Shown: positions 29,301-37,689 of the stretch, piece after piece
How positions within the stretch are numbered: position 1 is the stretch's first letter
Layout of the letters: each line of letters opens with the position of its first letter
Source: an uncultured Clostridia bacterium
GTDB lineage: Bacteria > Bacillota > Clostridia > TANB77 > CAG-508
Reading direction: 5' to 3'
DNA: 61,518 bases
NCBI GenBank assembly: GCA_948517135.1
Contig: CAORJJ010000001.1
Span: forward strand, 1-61,518
Translations under genes and position numbers: made by a program
Notes under the pieces: model-generated
What the model was told of the DNA's origin: nothing
Database searches by the model: none
The model's input: the letters and a program-made list of their open reading frames with translations, nothing else

Positions 29301-30068
29301 TCTCGTATGAACTTAGGACAGGTGCTTGAAGTTCACTTAGGTGCTGCTGCAAGATTATTAGGATGGAAAATGGCTACACCAGTATTTGATGGTGCAACAG
29401 AAGAAGACATTGAAACAATGCTTGAAACAGCAGGACTTGAAACAAATGGTAAATCAGTTTTATATGATGGTAGAACTGGAGAGCCTTTTGATCATCCAAT
29501 TACAGTTGGTGTAATGTACATGTTAAAACTTCACCACTTAGTTGATGATAAAATACATGCTCGTTCAACTGGACCATACTCACTTGTTACACAACAACCT
29601 CTTGGTGGTAAAGCTCAATTTGGTGGACAAAGATTTGGAGAGATGGAAGTTTGGGCATTAGAAGCTTATGGTGCTGCATATACATTACAAGAAATCTTAA
29701 CAATGAAATCAGATGATGTTGTTGGTAGGGTTAAAACATATGAAGCAATTGTTAAAGGTGAAAATATTCCTGAACCAGGAATTCCAGAGTCATTTAAAGT
29801 TTTAATAAAAGAATTACAATCATTAGGACTTGATATTAAACTTTATACTGAAACTGATGAAGAAATTGAAATCAAAGAACATACTGAAGAGGGTATGGAT
29901 GGAGTTGAAGAAAGACTTGATGAAAGTGAACTTGAAGAAGAAAATTTAACAGAAGTTAGTGAAGACGAACTTGAAGAAACTGAGGAAGAAGATGGAGATG
30001 AATTCTTTACTAATATATTAGATGAAGATGAGATTCAGATGATGAAGATTAAATATAGTAAATTTTAA
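26334..30068 (+). CDS. rpoB: RNA polymerase beta subunit RpoB
   Basis: About 1,244 residues. The rifampicin-binding segment (27825-28000) reads SSQLSQFMDQTNPL, ELTHKRRISALGPGG and RERAGFEVRD. The Asp, His and Ser positions where resistance changes occur (E. coli 516, 526, 531) are all wild type. Further conserved blocks are CPIESPEGPNIGLI, GRHGNKGVIS and QPLGGKAQFGGQRFGEMEVW. The C-terminus ends in an acidic Glu/Asp-rich tail typical of clostridial RpoB. A TTG at 26310 gives eight extra residues, but AAGGTGG lies nine bases before the TTG at 26334, which gives the usual N-terminus. rpoC follows after 169 bases. Confidence 0.97.
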   Translation: MKKVQVKDVVHEKCVRKTFSKIGDFVEIPNLLKVQKDSYDWFIKEGLGEVLKDISPIADYSGNLVLEFFDYYMEEKTKYSLEESKERDATYSTRLHVKVRLINRETGEIKEQEIYLGDFPLMTDSGTFVINGAERVVVSQLVRSPGCYYDSTYDKVGKKLYTATVMPIRGAWIEYETDSNDVFWVRIDRTRKLPVTCLLRALGLDSDEKIIDFFGEEDKLLATIAKDPIKNADEALIEIYIKLRPGELPTVDAARNLFDGLFFDSRRYDLAKVGRYKYNKKLGLASRIVNHIAYEAIVNPETGEVLVEKDEVISKETAKEIQDSGINVVYVNIEGKKAKVIGNGTVDIRAFVDPQIAEDLKIKVDVNYVALQHILEMSKNDKELRKNIEEAMEQLIPKHVTTEDILASVNYLLNLDYNVLITEPSKPRLGRVDDIDHLGNRRIRCVGELLQNQFRIGLTRLERVVRERMTLQDLDVVTPQSLINTKPITSSIREFFGSSQLSQFMDQTNPLSELTHKRRISALGPGGLSRERAGFEVRDIHYTHYGRLCPIESPEGPNIGLISALSTFAIINEYGFIETPYRKINKETCQVTDEVEYMTADEEDQYIICQASEPLDENNCLVNKRVRVRDRAEIKEIEKSKVDYIDVSPKQLVSVGAAMIPFLEHDDANRALMGSNMQRQAVPLMITDSPMVGTGIEYKAAKDSGVMILADENGTVETVEGDKIVIKNELGKNKTYYLRKFKRTNGSTCINQRPIVKEGEAIKRGDVIADGPATQKGEMALGKNLLIAFTTWEGYNYEDAILLNERLVKEDVLTSMHIEDYDCECRDTKLGPEEITRDIPNVGEDSLRDLDDNGIIRIGAEVKPGDILVGKVTPKGETELTAEERLLRAIFGEKAREVRDTSLRVPHGEAGTIVDVKVFTRENSDELAPGVNQVIRIYIAQKRKISVGDKMAGRHGNKGVISRILPEEDMPFLPDGTPVDVVLNPLGVPSRMNLGQVLEVHLGAAARLLGWKMATPVFDGATEEDIETMLETAGLETNGKSVLYDGRTGEPFDHPITVGVMYMLKLHHLVDDKIHARSTGPYSLVTQQPLGGKAQFGGQRFGEMEVWALEAYGAAYTLQEILTMKSDDVVGRVKTYEAIVKGENIPEPGIPESFKVLIKELQSLGLDIKLYTETDEEIEIKEHTEEGMDGVEERLDESELEEENLTEVSEDELEETEEEDGDEFFTNILDEDEIQMMKIKYSKF

Positions 30069-30109
30069 TAAAATATCTTTAAGATAATAAACAAAAATTA
30101 AATATTTTA

Positions 30110-30174
30110 TTCCAAACAAAATTCAAATACTTCAAGAAGATGTACAGCAGTGTATATTTGAATTTTCTTTGGAA
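30110..30174 (+). promoter_or_regulatory. Large intercistronic hairpin between rpoB and rpoC
   Basis: Two stacked stems enclose a 25-base loop: TTCCAAA (30110-30116) with TTTGGAA (30168-30174), and AAATTCAAATA (30119-30129) with TATTTGAATTT (30155-30165). They are separated by a small internal loop. No T run follows, so it looks like a processing or stability element and not a terminator. Confidence 0.6.
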
Positions 30175-30237
30175 TATTGGTAAATTATTTGATTTGCCAC
30201 CTAGATAAATAAAAAAATTAAGGGGGCTACTTTAAAA

Positions 30238-33200
30238 GTGGAAGAATTAGAAGTTTTTAATAAGTTAAAAATCGGATTAGCTTCAGATGAGAAAATAAGA
30301 GAATGGTCTCATGGTGAAGTAAAAAAACCAGAAACAATTAACTATAGAACTTTAAAACCAGAAAAAGATGGTTTATTTTGTGAAAAAATATTTGGTCCAA
30401 CAAAAGACTGGGAATGTCACTGTGGAAAATATAAAAGAGTAAGATATAAAGGTATAGTTTGTGATAGATGTGGTGTTGAAGTTACTACTGCTAAAGTAAG
30501 AAGAGAGAGAATGGGTCACATTGAACTTGCAGCTCCAATTGCTCATATATGGTATTTTAAAGGTATACCAAGTAGAATTGGATTATTATTAGATATCTCA
30601 CCAAGAAGTTTAGAGAAAGTTATATATTTTGCATCATACATAGTCACAGATAAAGGAACATCTGGATTATTAAAATGCCAAGTTTTAACAGAAAAAGAAT
30701 ATGTTGAGGCTGAAGAAAAATATGGTAGAGGTTCTTTTAAAGCTGAAATGGGTGCTGAAGCTATTAAGAAATTATTAGCTGAAGTTGATATTGATAAATT
30801 AGCAGAATCTTTAAAGAAAGAATTAGCTAAAGCTAGTGAGCAAAAGAAAGCTAAATTAATTAAAAGATTAGATACAGTAGAATCATTTAGATCATCTCAA
30901 AACAAACCAGAATGGATGATAATGAGTGTTATTCCTGTTATTCCACCAGAATTAAGACCTATGGTTCAATTAGATGGTGGTAGATTTGCTACATCTGACT
31001 TAAATGATTTATATAGAAGAGTTATAAACAGAAATAACAGATTAAAAAGATTATTAGAACTTGGAGCACCAGAAATAATCGTAAGAAATGAAAAAAGAAT
31101 GCTTCAAGAATCAGTAGATGCTTTAATAGATAATGGTAGAAGAGGAAGACCAGTTACAGGTGCTGGAAATAGACCTTTAAAATCATTATCAGATATGCTA
31201 AAAGGAAAACAAGGTAGATTCCGTCAAAACCTTTTAGGAAAGAGAGTTGACTACTCTGGACGTTCAGTTATCGTTGTTGGTCCAGAATTAAAAATCTATC
31301 AATGTGGTCTTCCAAAAGAAATGGCTGTTGAGTTATTCAAACCATTTGTTATGAAAGAATTAGTTGGTAGAGGAATTGCACATAATATTAAAAATGCAAA
31401 GAGAATGGTTGAAAAATTAAGACCAGAAGTATGGGATATATTAGAAGAGGTTATTCAAGATCATCCTGTAATGTTAAACCGTGCTCCTACTTTACACAGA
31501 TTAGGTATTCAAGCATTCCAACCAATACTTGTTGAAGGTAGAGCAATCAAACTTCATCCATTAGTTTGTACAGCATTTAATGCTGACTTTGATGGTGACC
31601 AAATGGCTGTTCACGTTCCTTTAACACCAGAAGCAATTGCAGAGGCAAGATATTTAATGCTTTCTACAAATAACTTACTTAAACCACAAGATGGTAAACC
31701 AGTTACAGTACCTACACAAGATATGATTTTAGGTGCTTACTATTTAACTGTTCAAATTGATGGTGAAAAAGGTGAAGGAATGTTCTTCAAAGATGAAGAA
31801 GAAGCATTAATGGCTTATCAAAATGGAGATGTTGGCTTACATTGTAAAGTAAAAGTTAGAAGATTTAAAATAGATGAAGATGGAACTGTAAGACATAAAA
31901 CAATTGAAACAACAATTGGTAGATTAATATATAATCAAGGAATTCCACAAGATTTAGGATTTGTTGATAGAACAGATCCTGAAAAAGAATTTGAGTTAGA
32001 AATTGATTTTCCAGTTATCAAAAAGAATTTAGGAAAAATTGTTGCAAATTGTATAAATGTTCATGGTTTATCTAAGAGTGCTGAAGTTTTAGATTATATT
32101 AAAGCTACTGGTTATAAATATTCAACAAGAGGAGCTATAACTGTTTCTGTTGCTGATGTTGCTGTACCTGAAGCAAAAAAAGAAATCTTAACAAAAGCAG
32201 ATGATGATGTTACAAATATATTCAAACAATATCAACGTGGTATGATTACTAACGAGGAAAGATATAATGCTATTATTAAAGTGTGGGAAAAAGCTACTGA
32301 CGATGTAACAGAAGCAATGAAAAACAATTTTGATGAATTAAATCCAATCTATATGATGGCTCAATCTGGAGCTCGTGGTAACATGAACCAATTAAGACAA
32401 ATTGCAGGTATGCGTGGACTTATGGCTGATACATCTGGTAAAGCTGTTGAAATTCCAGTAAAATCTTGTTTCCGTGAAGGATTAGATTCACTAGAATACT
32501 TTATTTCAGCCCACGGTGCTAGAAAAGGTTTAACAGATACAGCTTTAAGAACAGCAGACTCTGGATATTTAACAAGAAGATTAGTTGACGTATCTCAAGA
32601 CATCATTATCAGAGAAGATGATTGCGGTGCAACAAGAGGTATTGTTGTTGAAGATATTAAAGATGGAAATCAAGTAATTGAGCCATTAGAAGAAAGATTA
32701 GTTGGTAGATATCCATTAGAAGATATTAAGAATCCAGAAACTGGAGACTTAATAGTAGATACTAATACAATGATTTCTGATAACATGGCTAAACAAATAG
32801 TTAAAGCAGGAATCACTAAAGTTAAAGTTCGTTCTATACTAGAATGTAGAGCAAGACATGGTGCTTGTGCTAAATGCTATGGTATGGGATTAGCTACTCG
32901 TGAAAGAGTAAATGAAGGAGAATCAGTAGGTATTATTGCTGCACAATCAATTGGTGAGCCTGGTACACAGCTTACAATGAGAACATTCCATACTGGTGGT
33001 GTTGCTGGTGGAGATATCACACAAGGTCTTCCTAGAGTTGAAGAATTATTTGAAGCTAGAACTCCAAAAGGAATGGCAATCATTTCTGAAATTGCTGGTA
33101 AAGTTAAAATTAACGATGAGAAAAAGAGAAAAGAAGTTATTGTTACAAGTAATGATGATTCAAAAACATATACAATTAGCTTTGGTTCTAAATTAAGAGT

Positions 33201-33786
33201 TAAAGAGGGAGATGAAATTCAAGCTGGTGATCAAATTACAGAAGGGTCTGTAAACCCAGCAGATTTACTTGCAATTAAAGGTGTTGAAGGTGTTTACACA
33301 TATGTAATAGCTGAAGTTCAAAAAGTTTATAGAAACCAAGGTGTTGATATTAACGACAAACATATTGAAGTTATTACAAGACAAATGCTTAAAAAAGTTA
33401 GAATTGAAGAACCAGGTGATTCTGAATTCTATACAGCTTCACTTGTTGATTTATTAGAAGTTGAAAGAAGAAATGAAGAATTAATAGCAGAAGGAAAAAC
33501 TCCTGCAACATATAGAAGAACTTTATTAGGTATTACAAAAGCATCTCTTGCAACAGAAAGTTTCTTATCAGCAGCATCATTCCAAGAAACAACAAAAGTA
33601 TTAACAGAAGCTGCTATAAAAGGTAAAGTTGATAACTTAATGGGATTAAAAGAAAATGTTATCATTGGTAAATTAATTCCAACAGGAACAGGTTTAAGAC
33701 GTTATCAAGATATAAGAATTAGTACAGAAAATGAGAAAAAACCAGTTGAAGTAGATGTTGATACAGAAATAGAAAATCAAGAATAA
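30238..33786 (+). CDS. rpoC: RNA polymerase beta' subunit RpoC
   Basis: 1,182 residues, normal for Firmicutes. The N-terminal zinc ribbon uses Cys 60, 62, 75 and 78 (CHCGKY then CDRCG). The catalytic magnesium loop NADFDGDQM is at about 448-456. The second zinc site is CRARHGACAKCYG near 873, and GIIAAQSIGEPGTQLTMRTF near 898 marks the trigger/bridge region. GTG start with AAGGGGG upstream. A strong terminator follows, and the usual downstream rpsL-rpsG-fusA genes are not present. Confidence 0.97.
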   Translation: MEELEVFNKLKIGLASDEKIREWSHGEVKKPETINYRTLKPEKDGLFCEKIFGPTKDWECHCGKYKRVRYKGIVCDRCGVEVTTAKVRRERMGHIELAAPIAHIWYFKGIPSRIGLLLDISPRSLEKVIYFASYIVTDKGTSGLLKCQVLTEKEYVEAEEKYGRGSFKAEMGAEAIKKLLAEVDIDKLAESLKKELAKASEQKKAKLIKRLDTVESFRSSQNKPEWMIMSVIPVIPPELRPMVQLDGGRFATSDLNDLYRRVINRNNRLKRLLELGAPEIIVRNEKRMLQESVDALIDNGRRGRPVTGAGNRPLKSLSDMLKGKQGRFRQNLLGKRVDYSGRSVIVVGPELKIYQCGLPKEMAVELFKPFVMKELVGRGIAHNIKNAKRMVEKLRPEVWDILEEVIQDHPVMLNRAPTLHRLGIQAFQPILVEGRAIKLHPLVCTAFNADFDGDQMAVHVPLTPEAIAEARYLMLSTNNLLKPQDGKPVTVPTQDMILGAYYLTVQIDGEKGEGMFFKDEEEALMAYQNGDVGLHCKVKVRRFKIDEDGTVRHKTIETTIGRLIYNQGIPQDLGFVDRTDPEKEFELEIDFPVIKKNLGKIVANCINVHGLSKSAEVLDYIKATGYKYSTRGAITVSVADVAVPEAKKEILTKADDDVTNIFKQYQRGMITNEERYNAIIKVWEKATDDVTEAMKNNFDELNPIYMMAQSGARGNMNQLRQIAGMRGLMADTSGKAVEIPVKSCFREGLDSLEYFISAHGARKGLTDTALRTADSGYLTRRLVDVSQDIIIREDDCGATRGIVVEDIKDGNQVIEPLEERLVGRYPLEDIKNPETGDLIVDTNTMISDNMAKQIVKAGITKVKVRSILECRARHGACAKCYGMGLATRERVNEGESVGIIAAQSIGEPGTQLTMRTFHTGGVAGGDITQGLPRVEELFEARTPKGMAIISEIAGKVKINDEKKRKEVIVTSNDDSKTYTISFGSKLRVKEGDEIQAGDQITEGSVNPADLLAIKGVEGVYTYVIAEVQKVYRNQGVDINDKHIEVITRQMLKKVRIEEPGDSEFYTASLVDLLEVERRNEELIAEGKTPATYRRTLLGITKASLATESFLSAASFQETTKVLTEAAIKGKVDNLMGLKENVIIGKLIPTGTGLRRYQDIRISTENEKKPVEVDVDTEIENQE

Positions 33787-33794
33787 TAAAAGAG

Positions 33795-33826
33795 GAATAG
33801 CCTAATTATTTAGGCTATTCTTTTTA
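33795..33826 (+). terminator. Rho-independent terminator after rpoC
   Basis: An 11-bp stem, GAATAGCCTAA (33795-33805) against TTAGGCTATTC (33810-33820), is followed by TTTTT. Confidence 0.92.
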
Positions 33827-33848
33827 TAGTTATAAAAGGAGAGCTCAC

Positions 33849-34364
33849 ATGGCAGGGTATGTAATTCATTTGGCTGTTGCAGAACAATATATTAGAAAAC
33901 ATAAAGATGAAAATAATAATTATGAGGAATTTATTAATGGAGTTATATTTCCAGATTCTGTAAAAGATAAATCCAAAACTCATTATGGATCTGAAAGTTC
34001 AAAATCAAATTTATATAATTTTTTGTTAGATAAATCATTAGATACAGCATTTAATAGAGGATATTTTTTGCATTTACTTACAGATTACATATTTTATAAT
34101 AAGTATTTAGATTGCATTTCTAAAGATATATATAATGATTATGATATTTTAAATAAGACATTAATAGAAAAATATAATGTGAATCTTCCCAAAGAAATAC
34201 AAAATAGTGTATTTTTCTTAAAAGGAAAATTAAAAATACTTTCATTAGAAATGATTGAAAAACTTATAGAAGAAATATCTAATATGTGTATAGATGAAAT
34301 TAAAGATGATATTATTAAAGACCATTTAAAATGGACGAAAATGAAAAATTTAAAAAGATTGTAA
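33849..34364 (+). CDS. Zinc-dependent phospholipase C-like protein
   Basis: A short (171-residue) relative of the ZnPC (PF00882) family, widespread in Clostridia. MAGYVIHLAVAEQYI with an N-terminal His, FPDSVKDKSKTHYG near residue 37 and GYFLHLLTDYIFYNKYL near 73 fit the family's His/Asp metal-ligand pattern. No signal peptide is present, so action is cytoplasmic, and no phospholipase activity has been shown for this short type. AAAGGAG precedes the ATG. Confidence 0.7.
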   Translation: MAGYVIHLAVAEQYIRKHKDENNNYEEFINGVIFPDSVKDKSKTHYGSESSKSNLYNFLLDKSLDTAFNRGYFLHLLTDYIFYNKYLDCISKDIYNDYDILNKTLIEKYNVNLPKEIQNSVFFLKGKLKILSLEMIEKLIEEISNMCIDEIKDDIIKDHLKWTKMKNLKRL

Positions 34365-34403
34365 AATTATATTACATATTTTTTATTATTTTTCAGCAAA
34401 TAA

Positions 34404-34432
34404 TTGACATAAATTGTTTACGATGTTATAAT
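34404..34432 (+). promoter_or_regulatory. Consensus promoter with extended -10 for the HIT-like gene
   Basis: TTGACA (34404-34409), 17 bases, then TATAAT (34427-34432) preceded by TGT (extended -10). It lies 66 bases before the start codon. Confidence 0.88.
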
Positions 34433-34498
34433 GACGATATTAGAAGATTCTAAGTATAGAAATAGTAGTCATTTTTCAAACATCAAGGAGGATCTAAT

Positions 34499-35554
34499 AT
34501 GATTACAAAAAAACGGATTTTGATGGCAGTACAAAATGAAACTCAGCTAAACCATGCAAGAAAATTCGAAGGATTGCAGGTTATTGATAATGTTGATTTG
34601 CAAGTAATTAAAAAGGTGTGGGCAAACAATAAAACACCAGTTGTTTTAACAGACAAAGATGTAGGTAGATATAAGAGAATTTCTGTATTTCTGCTTGATC
34701 CCATGTATCTTACAGAAACTTATACCTTTCAAAAAACCAATGATGTCTTTTGCGATAAGTGTCGTGAGGTTGGATTTGAACCTGGCGAGTATATAACAGG
34801 AAAAAAGTACAATACAGCAGAAGAACGTTGTATCTTGTGTGAACTCGCAAACCTTAAAGGTATGAACAACGATCTTTCCCAGTATAATAGGCTGGTGGAG
34901 AAAGAAGTAGATTGTATCATATATGAATCAGAGAATTTCTATGTTACCTCGGAATTGGGAAGCCTTGTGCCAGGTTTCCTTATGATTGTTCCAAAACAGC
35001 ATATTTTGTCAGTAGCACAGTTTCCGAAAGAAATCTTGCCAGAGTACAGGCAAGTCTGTGAAGATGTTGAATACATTTTGAAAAAAGCATTTGGTGAAAA
35101 GAAAATTGTATCATTTTTCGAACACGGCTCTGGTCCAAGTGGTATGTCTGCGCACAAAAAATCAATTGTGCATGCACATACTCATGTTGTAGTAGGATAT
35201 CCGATCCAAAAGAAGTATCTTGAAATGGTTCAAATGAAACCAATAGAGGATATTTCAGTTGCAGCACATACTCATTATTTTTCCTATCAGGAGGGAAGTA
35301 ATGGGCAATTGGTTGCTTGCTATGATTCAGAAGTATATGTTCAGAGACAATTTCCGAGACAGGTAATTGCAGAACAAATAGGGTTAGCCCCTGGCCAATA
35401 TAATTGGCGAAATGTTGCTTTTAGCGAAAACATCAAAGCGTCACTTTATAAGATTCATACCAGTCTAAAACTCACAGCAAGAGGTAGAATCTATAATAGG
35501 ACAAAAGCTTTTATTGAAGGCTACGAAAAAAGAGACGATTTTGTAAAGGCATAA
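34499..35554 (+). CDS. HIT-like nucleotide hydrolase/transferase, likely transferred
   Basis: The 351 residues comprise an N-terminal segment of about 75 residues of unclear fold, a region with two CxxC-type pairs (CDKCREVG, CILCEL), then a HIT-superfamily domain (about 140-250). The domain has FFEHGSG and the triad HAHTHV near 223. A CwfJ-like C-terminal part (about 275-320) includes RQFPRQVIAEQIG and NWRN. HIT proteins with HxHxH act on nucleoside phosphates; the substrate here is unknown. G+C and codon choice differ visibly from neighbours: GGC, CTC, TCG and one CGG arginine codon at 34514. That suggests acquisition by transfer. AAGGAGG precedes the ATG. Confidence 0.7.
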   Translation: MITKKRILMAVQNETQLNHARKFEGLQVIDNVDLQVIKKVWANNKTPVVLTDKDVGRYKRISVFLLDPMYLTETYTFQKTNDVFCDKCREVGFEPGEYITGKKYNTAEERCILCELANLKGMNNDLSQYNRLVEKEVDCIIYESENFYVTSELGSLVPGFLMIVPKQHILSVAQFPKEILPEYRQVCEDVEYILKKAFGEKKIVSFFEHGSGPSGMSAHKKSIVHAHTHVVVGYPIQKKYLEMVQMKPIEDISVAAHTHYFSYQEGSNGQLVACYDSEVYVQRQFPRQVIAEQIGLAPGQYNWRNVAFSENIKASLYKIHTSLKLTARGRIYNRTKAFIEGYEKRDDFVKA

Positions 35555-35566
35555 AATTCGAAAAAG

Positions 35567-35607
35567 GAAACCAATATTCTTATATTATAGGATATTGGTT
35601 TCTTTTG
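35567..35607 (+). terminator. Rho-independent terminator after the HIT-like gene
   Basis: A 13-bp stem (35567-35579 with 35590-35602, one G-U pair) is followed by TTTTG. Confidence 0.87.
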
Positions 35608-35632
35608 TTTTATCTTAATAATAAATTATTGA

Positions 35633-35661
35633 TTGCAAATTAATATAATTTATATTATAAT
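35633..35661 (+). promoter_or_regulatory. Promoter of the phosphodiesterase gene
   Basis: TTGCAA (35633-35638) and TATAAT (35656-35661) are spaced by 17 bases, 47 bases before the start codon. Confidence 0.65.
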
Positions 35662-35683
35662 AATACTGGAATTTGAAAGAAAG

Positions 35684-35711
35684 GAAGTATAAAATACTTA
35701 TATAAATTATG
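35684..35711 (+). promoter_or_regulatory. Distant ribosome binding site with intervening mini-hairpin
   Basis: AAGGAAG (35681-35687) is 21 bases from the ATG at 35709, too far for normal initiation. AAGTAT (35685-35690) can pair with ATACTT (35694-35699) around a 3-base loop, which would shorten the distance but also cover part of the site. An in-frame TAA at 35703 rules out an upstream start. Confidence 0.4.
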
Positions 35712-36863
35712 GAAAATAAAATAGTATTACCAAATTACGAACATTGTATTTTAAGTACAATTACTTCAATTTTAAAATATTATAATGTGGATACAAAACA
35801 TAAATCATTAGAAAAATTAGACAAAATATTAGAAAAAAAATATAGAAATATTGTATTTTTAGTTTTAGATGGAATGGGAGAACATATATTAGAAAATATT
35901 TCTCCAAATGGATATTTTACAGAAAATAAAATAGATTGTGTAACATCAGTATATCCATCAACAACAACAGCAGCTCTTACAACATATTATTCAGGAAAAC
36001 CACCATATGAAACTGGATGGATTGCGTGGTCACAATATTTTAGAGAATATGGTAGAGCCTTAGATATGTTATCTCACAAAGAATCATATTTGAAAGAAGA
36101 TATTTCAAATGCAAGAATGAATGTATTTGAGAAAATAGTTAATTATACACCAATTTTTGAGCAAATTGAAAATGCATCACCAAATGTAAGAGCTTTTGAA
36201 GTAATGCCTAAATATTCAGATAGAAGATCAAGAAGAACGGTAACAGCCGATGATATTAATGAAATAATGGAAAATGTGGAAGTTTTATGCGAGATTCCAG
36301 GGGAAAACTTTATTATGGCATATTCAGATAAACCAGATGGTTTATTACATAAATTTGGTACTGATTCTGAAGAAGCAAAAGAATATGTTTTAGAAGCAGA
36401 AAAGAAAGTAAAAGAACTTGCTGAAAAATTATCAGATGATACATTAATTATAATATCAGCAGATCATGGACATAAAAATATAGAAAAAGCTTATTCTTTA
36501 CTTGAATATCCAGAAATAATGGAATGCTTATATATGCCAATGGCATTAGAATCTAGAACAGTTACATTTTGGGTAAAAGATGATATGAAGAAGACCTTTG
36601 AAGAAAGATTTAATAATATTTTCAAAGATGAATTTTTGTTAATGACAAAAGATGAATTTTTGAAAAAACATTTTTTAGGATATGGTGATAAGCATCCTAA
36701 AATTGATGAATTTTTAGGAAATTATATTGCACTGTCAATATCAAGTAGTATAATAATAATAGAAACATTTCTAACAGAAGGAAAACCAGTAAAAAAATCA
36801 ACACATTGTGGTCTTACAGAAGATGAAATGGAAGTACCAGTAATTGTTATTAACAAAAAGTAA
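35709..36863 (+). CDS. Alkaline phosphatase superfamily phosphodiesterase
   Basis: 384 residues resembling nucleotide pyrophosphatase/phosphodiesterases (PF01663). Metal and nucleophile positions are visible: FLVLDGMGEHIL near residue 50, YPSTTTAALTTYYSGKPP near 80 (Thr nucleophile), DKPDGLLHKFGTD near 210 and ISADHGHKN near 252. There is no signal peptide, so it is probably cytoplasmic. The N-terminus MENKIVLPNYEHCILST is typical of clostridial members. The unusual translation-initiation region is described separately. The next gene follows after 21 bases, suggesting cotranscription. Confidence 0.85.
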   Translation: MENKIVLPNYEHCILSTITSILKYYNVDTKHKSLEKLDKILEKKYRNIVFLVLDGMGEHILENISPNGYFTENKIDCVTSVYPSTTTAALTTYYSGKPPYETGWIAWSQYFREYGRALDMLSHKESYLKEDISNARMNVFEKIVNYTPIFEQIENASPNVRAFEVMPKYSDRRSRRTVTADDINEIMENVEVLCEIPGENFIMAYSDKPDGLLHKFGTDSEEAKEYVLEAEKKVKELAEKLSDDTLIIISADHGHKNIEKAYSLLEYPEIMECLYMPMALESRTVTFWVKDDMKKTFEERFNNIFKDEFLLMTKDEFLKKHFLGYGDKHPKIDEFLGNYIALSISSSIIIIETFLTEGKPVKKSTHCGLTEDEMEVPVIVINKK

Positions 36864-36884
36864 ACAGAAGAATAGGAGAAAAGT

Positions 36885-37532
36885 ATGGGAAAAAAATCTT
36901 TAAAAATATCAATAATCATTTTTATAGTAGTAGCACTTATAGCATTATTTCTAGTATTAAATAAAGGTCATATAGGAAAAATTGCTTTAGTTTCTACTGG
37001 TGAAGAATCCAAAAAAGGTAGTTCAGAAGCTATTATGCCAAAACTTACATTAGAATTTGAAAATGAATATTTATCATCAGCAGATAAGAAAAAGACAGTG
37101 GGAATGTCAGTATCAATGGATGGTGAAGCTATTACAGAAGGTGTTGAGTTTGAGTCATCTGATGAGAGTATTGTAAAAATTAATAAAGATAATGAGCTTG
37201 TTGCTGTTGCAGATGGAAAAGCGAATATTACAGCAAAATATGATGGAATAGAAGCAACTAAAGAAGTTAAAGTAATAACACCAATTAAAACTATGACATT
37301 TACATCTACAAATAGTACAATAAGAGTTGGAAAAGATTTACAAATGAAATTGCAAGTAACACCATCAAAAGCAAGTATGGATACATTAAAATATACTTCA
37401 AGTGATGAAGAAATTGCAACAGTAAATTCAAATGGAATAGTAACAGGTATTGCTCCTGGAAAAGTTACAATAACAGTGTATGACTCATTTACAGATACAT
37501 CAAAAGAAGTAAAATTAACAATAAAAAAATAA
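36885..37532 (+). CDS. Membrane-anchored protein with two Big_2 Ig-like domains
   Basis: 215 residues: an N-terminal membrane helix (about 7-26), a short spacer, and two bacterial Ig-like (Big_2) domains (about 45-128 and 130-213). Both show the 'fessdesi..v...g.v.a...G.anIta' pattern, for example YTSSDEEIATVNSNGIVTG and APGKVTITV. Such domains serve as extracellular spacers or adhesion modules. No catalytic region is present. Confidence 0.85.
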   Translation: MGKKSLKISIIIFIVVALIALFLVLNKGHIGKIALVSTGEESKKGSSEAIMPKLTLEFENEYLSSADKKKTVGMSVSMDGEAITEGVEFESSDESIVKINKDNELVAVADGKANITAKYDGIEATKEVKVITPIKTMTFTSTNSTIRVGKDLQMKLQVTPSKASMDTLKYTSSDEEIATVNSNGIVTGIAPGKVTITVYDSFTDTSKEVKLTIKK

Positions 37533-37560
37533 TTGTAAATGTATGTATATAAATAGTTAT

Positions 37561-37589
37561 AAACAGCCTTAAAAATAAGGCTGTTTTTT
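37561..37589 (+). terminator. Rho-independent terminator after the Big_2 gene
   Basis: AAACAGCCTT (37561-37570) pairs with AAGGCTGTTT (37577-37586) and a T run follows. Confidence 0.92.
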
Positions 37590-37617
37590 TGTAATCATCT
37601 AGCAAAATTATGTAAAT

Positions 37618-37646
37618 TTGACAAATTGGTCTATAAGTTATATAAT
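37618..37646 (+). promoter_or_regulatory. Consensus promoter of gdpP
   Basis: A perfect TTGACA (37618-37623) and TATAAT (37641-37646) are spaced by 17 bases, 43 bases before the start codon. Confidence 0.83.
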
Positions 37647-37689
37647 ATAAAGGTGTAATTTTGGGTATATAAATTTATAGGGGGTTTTA

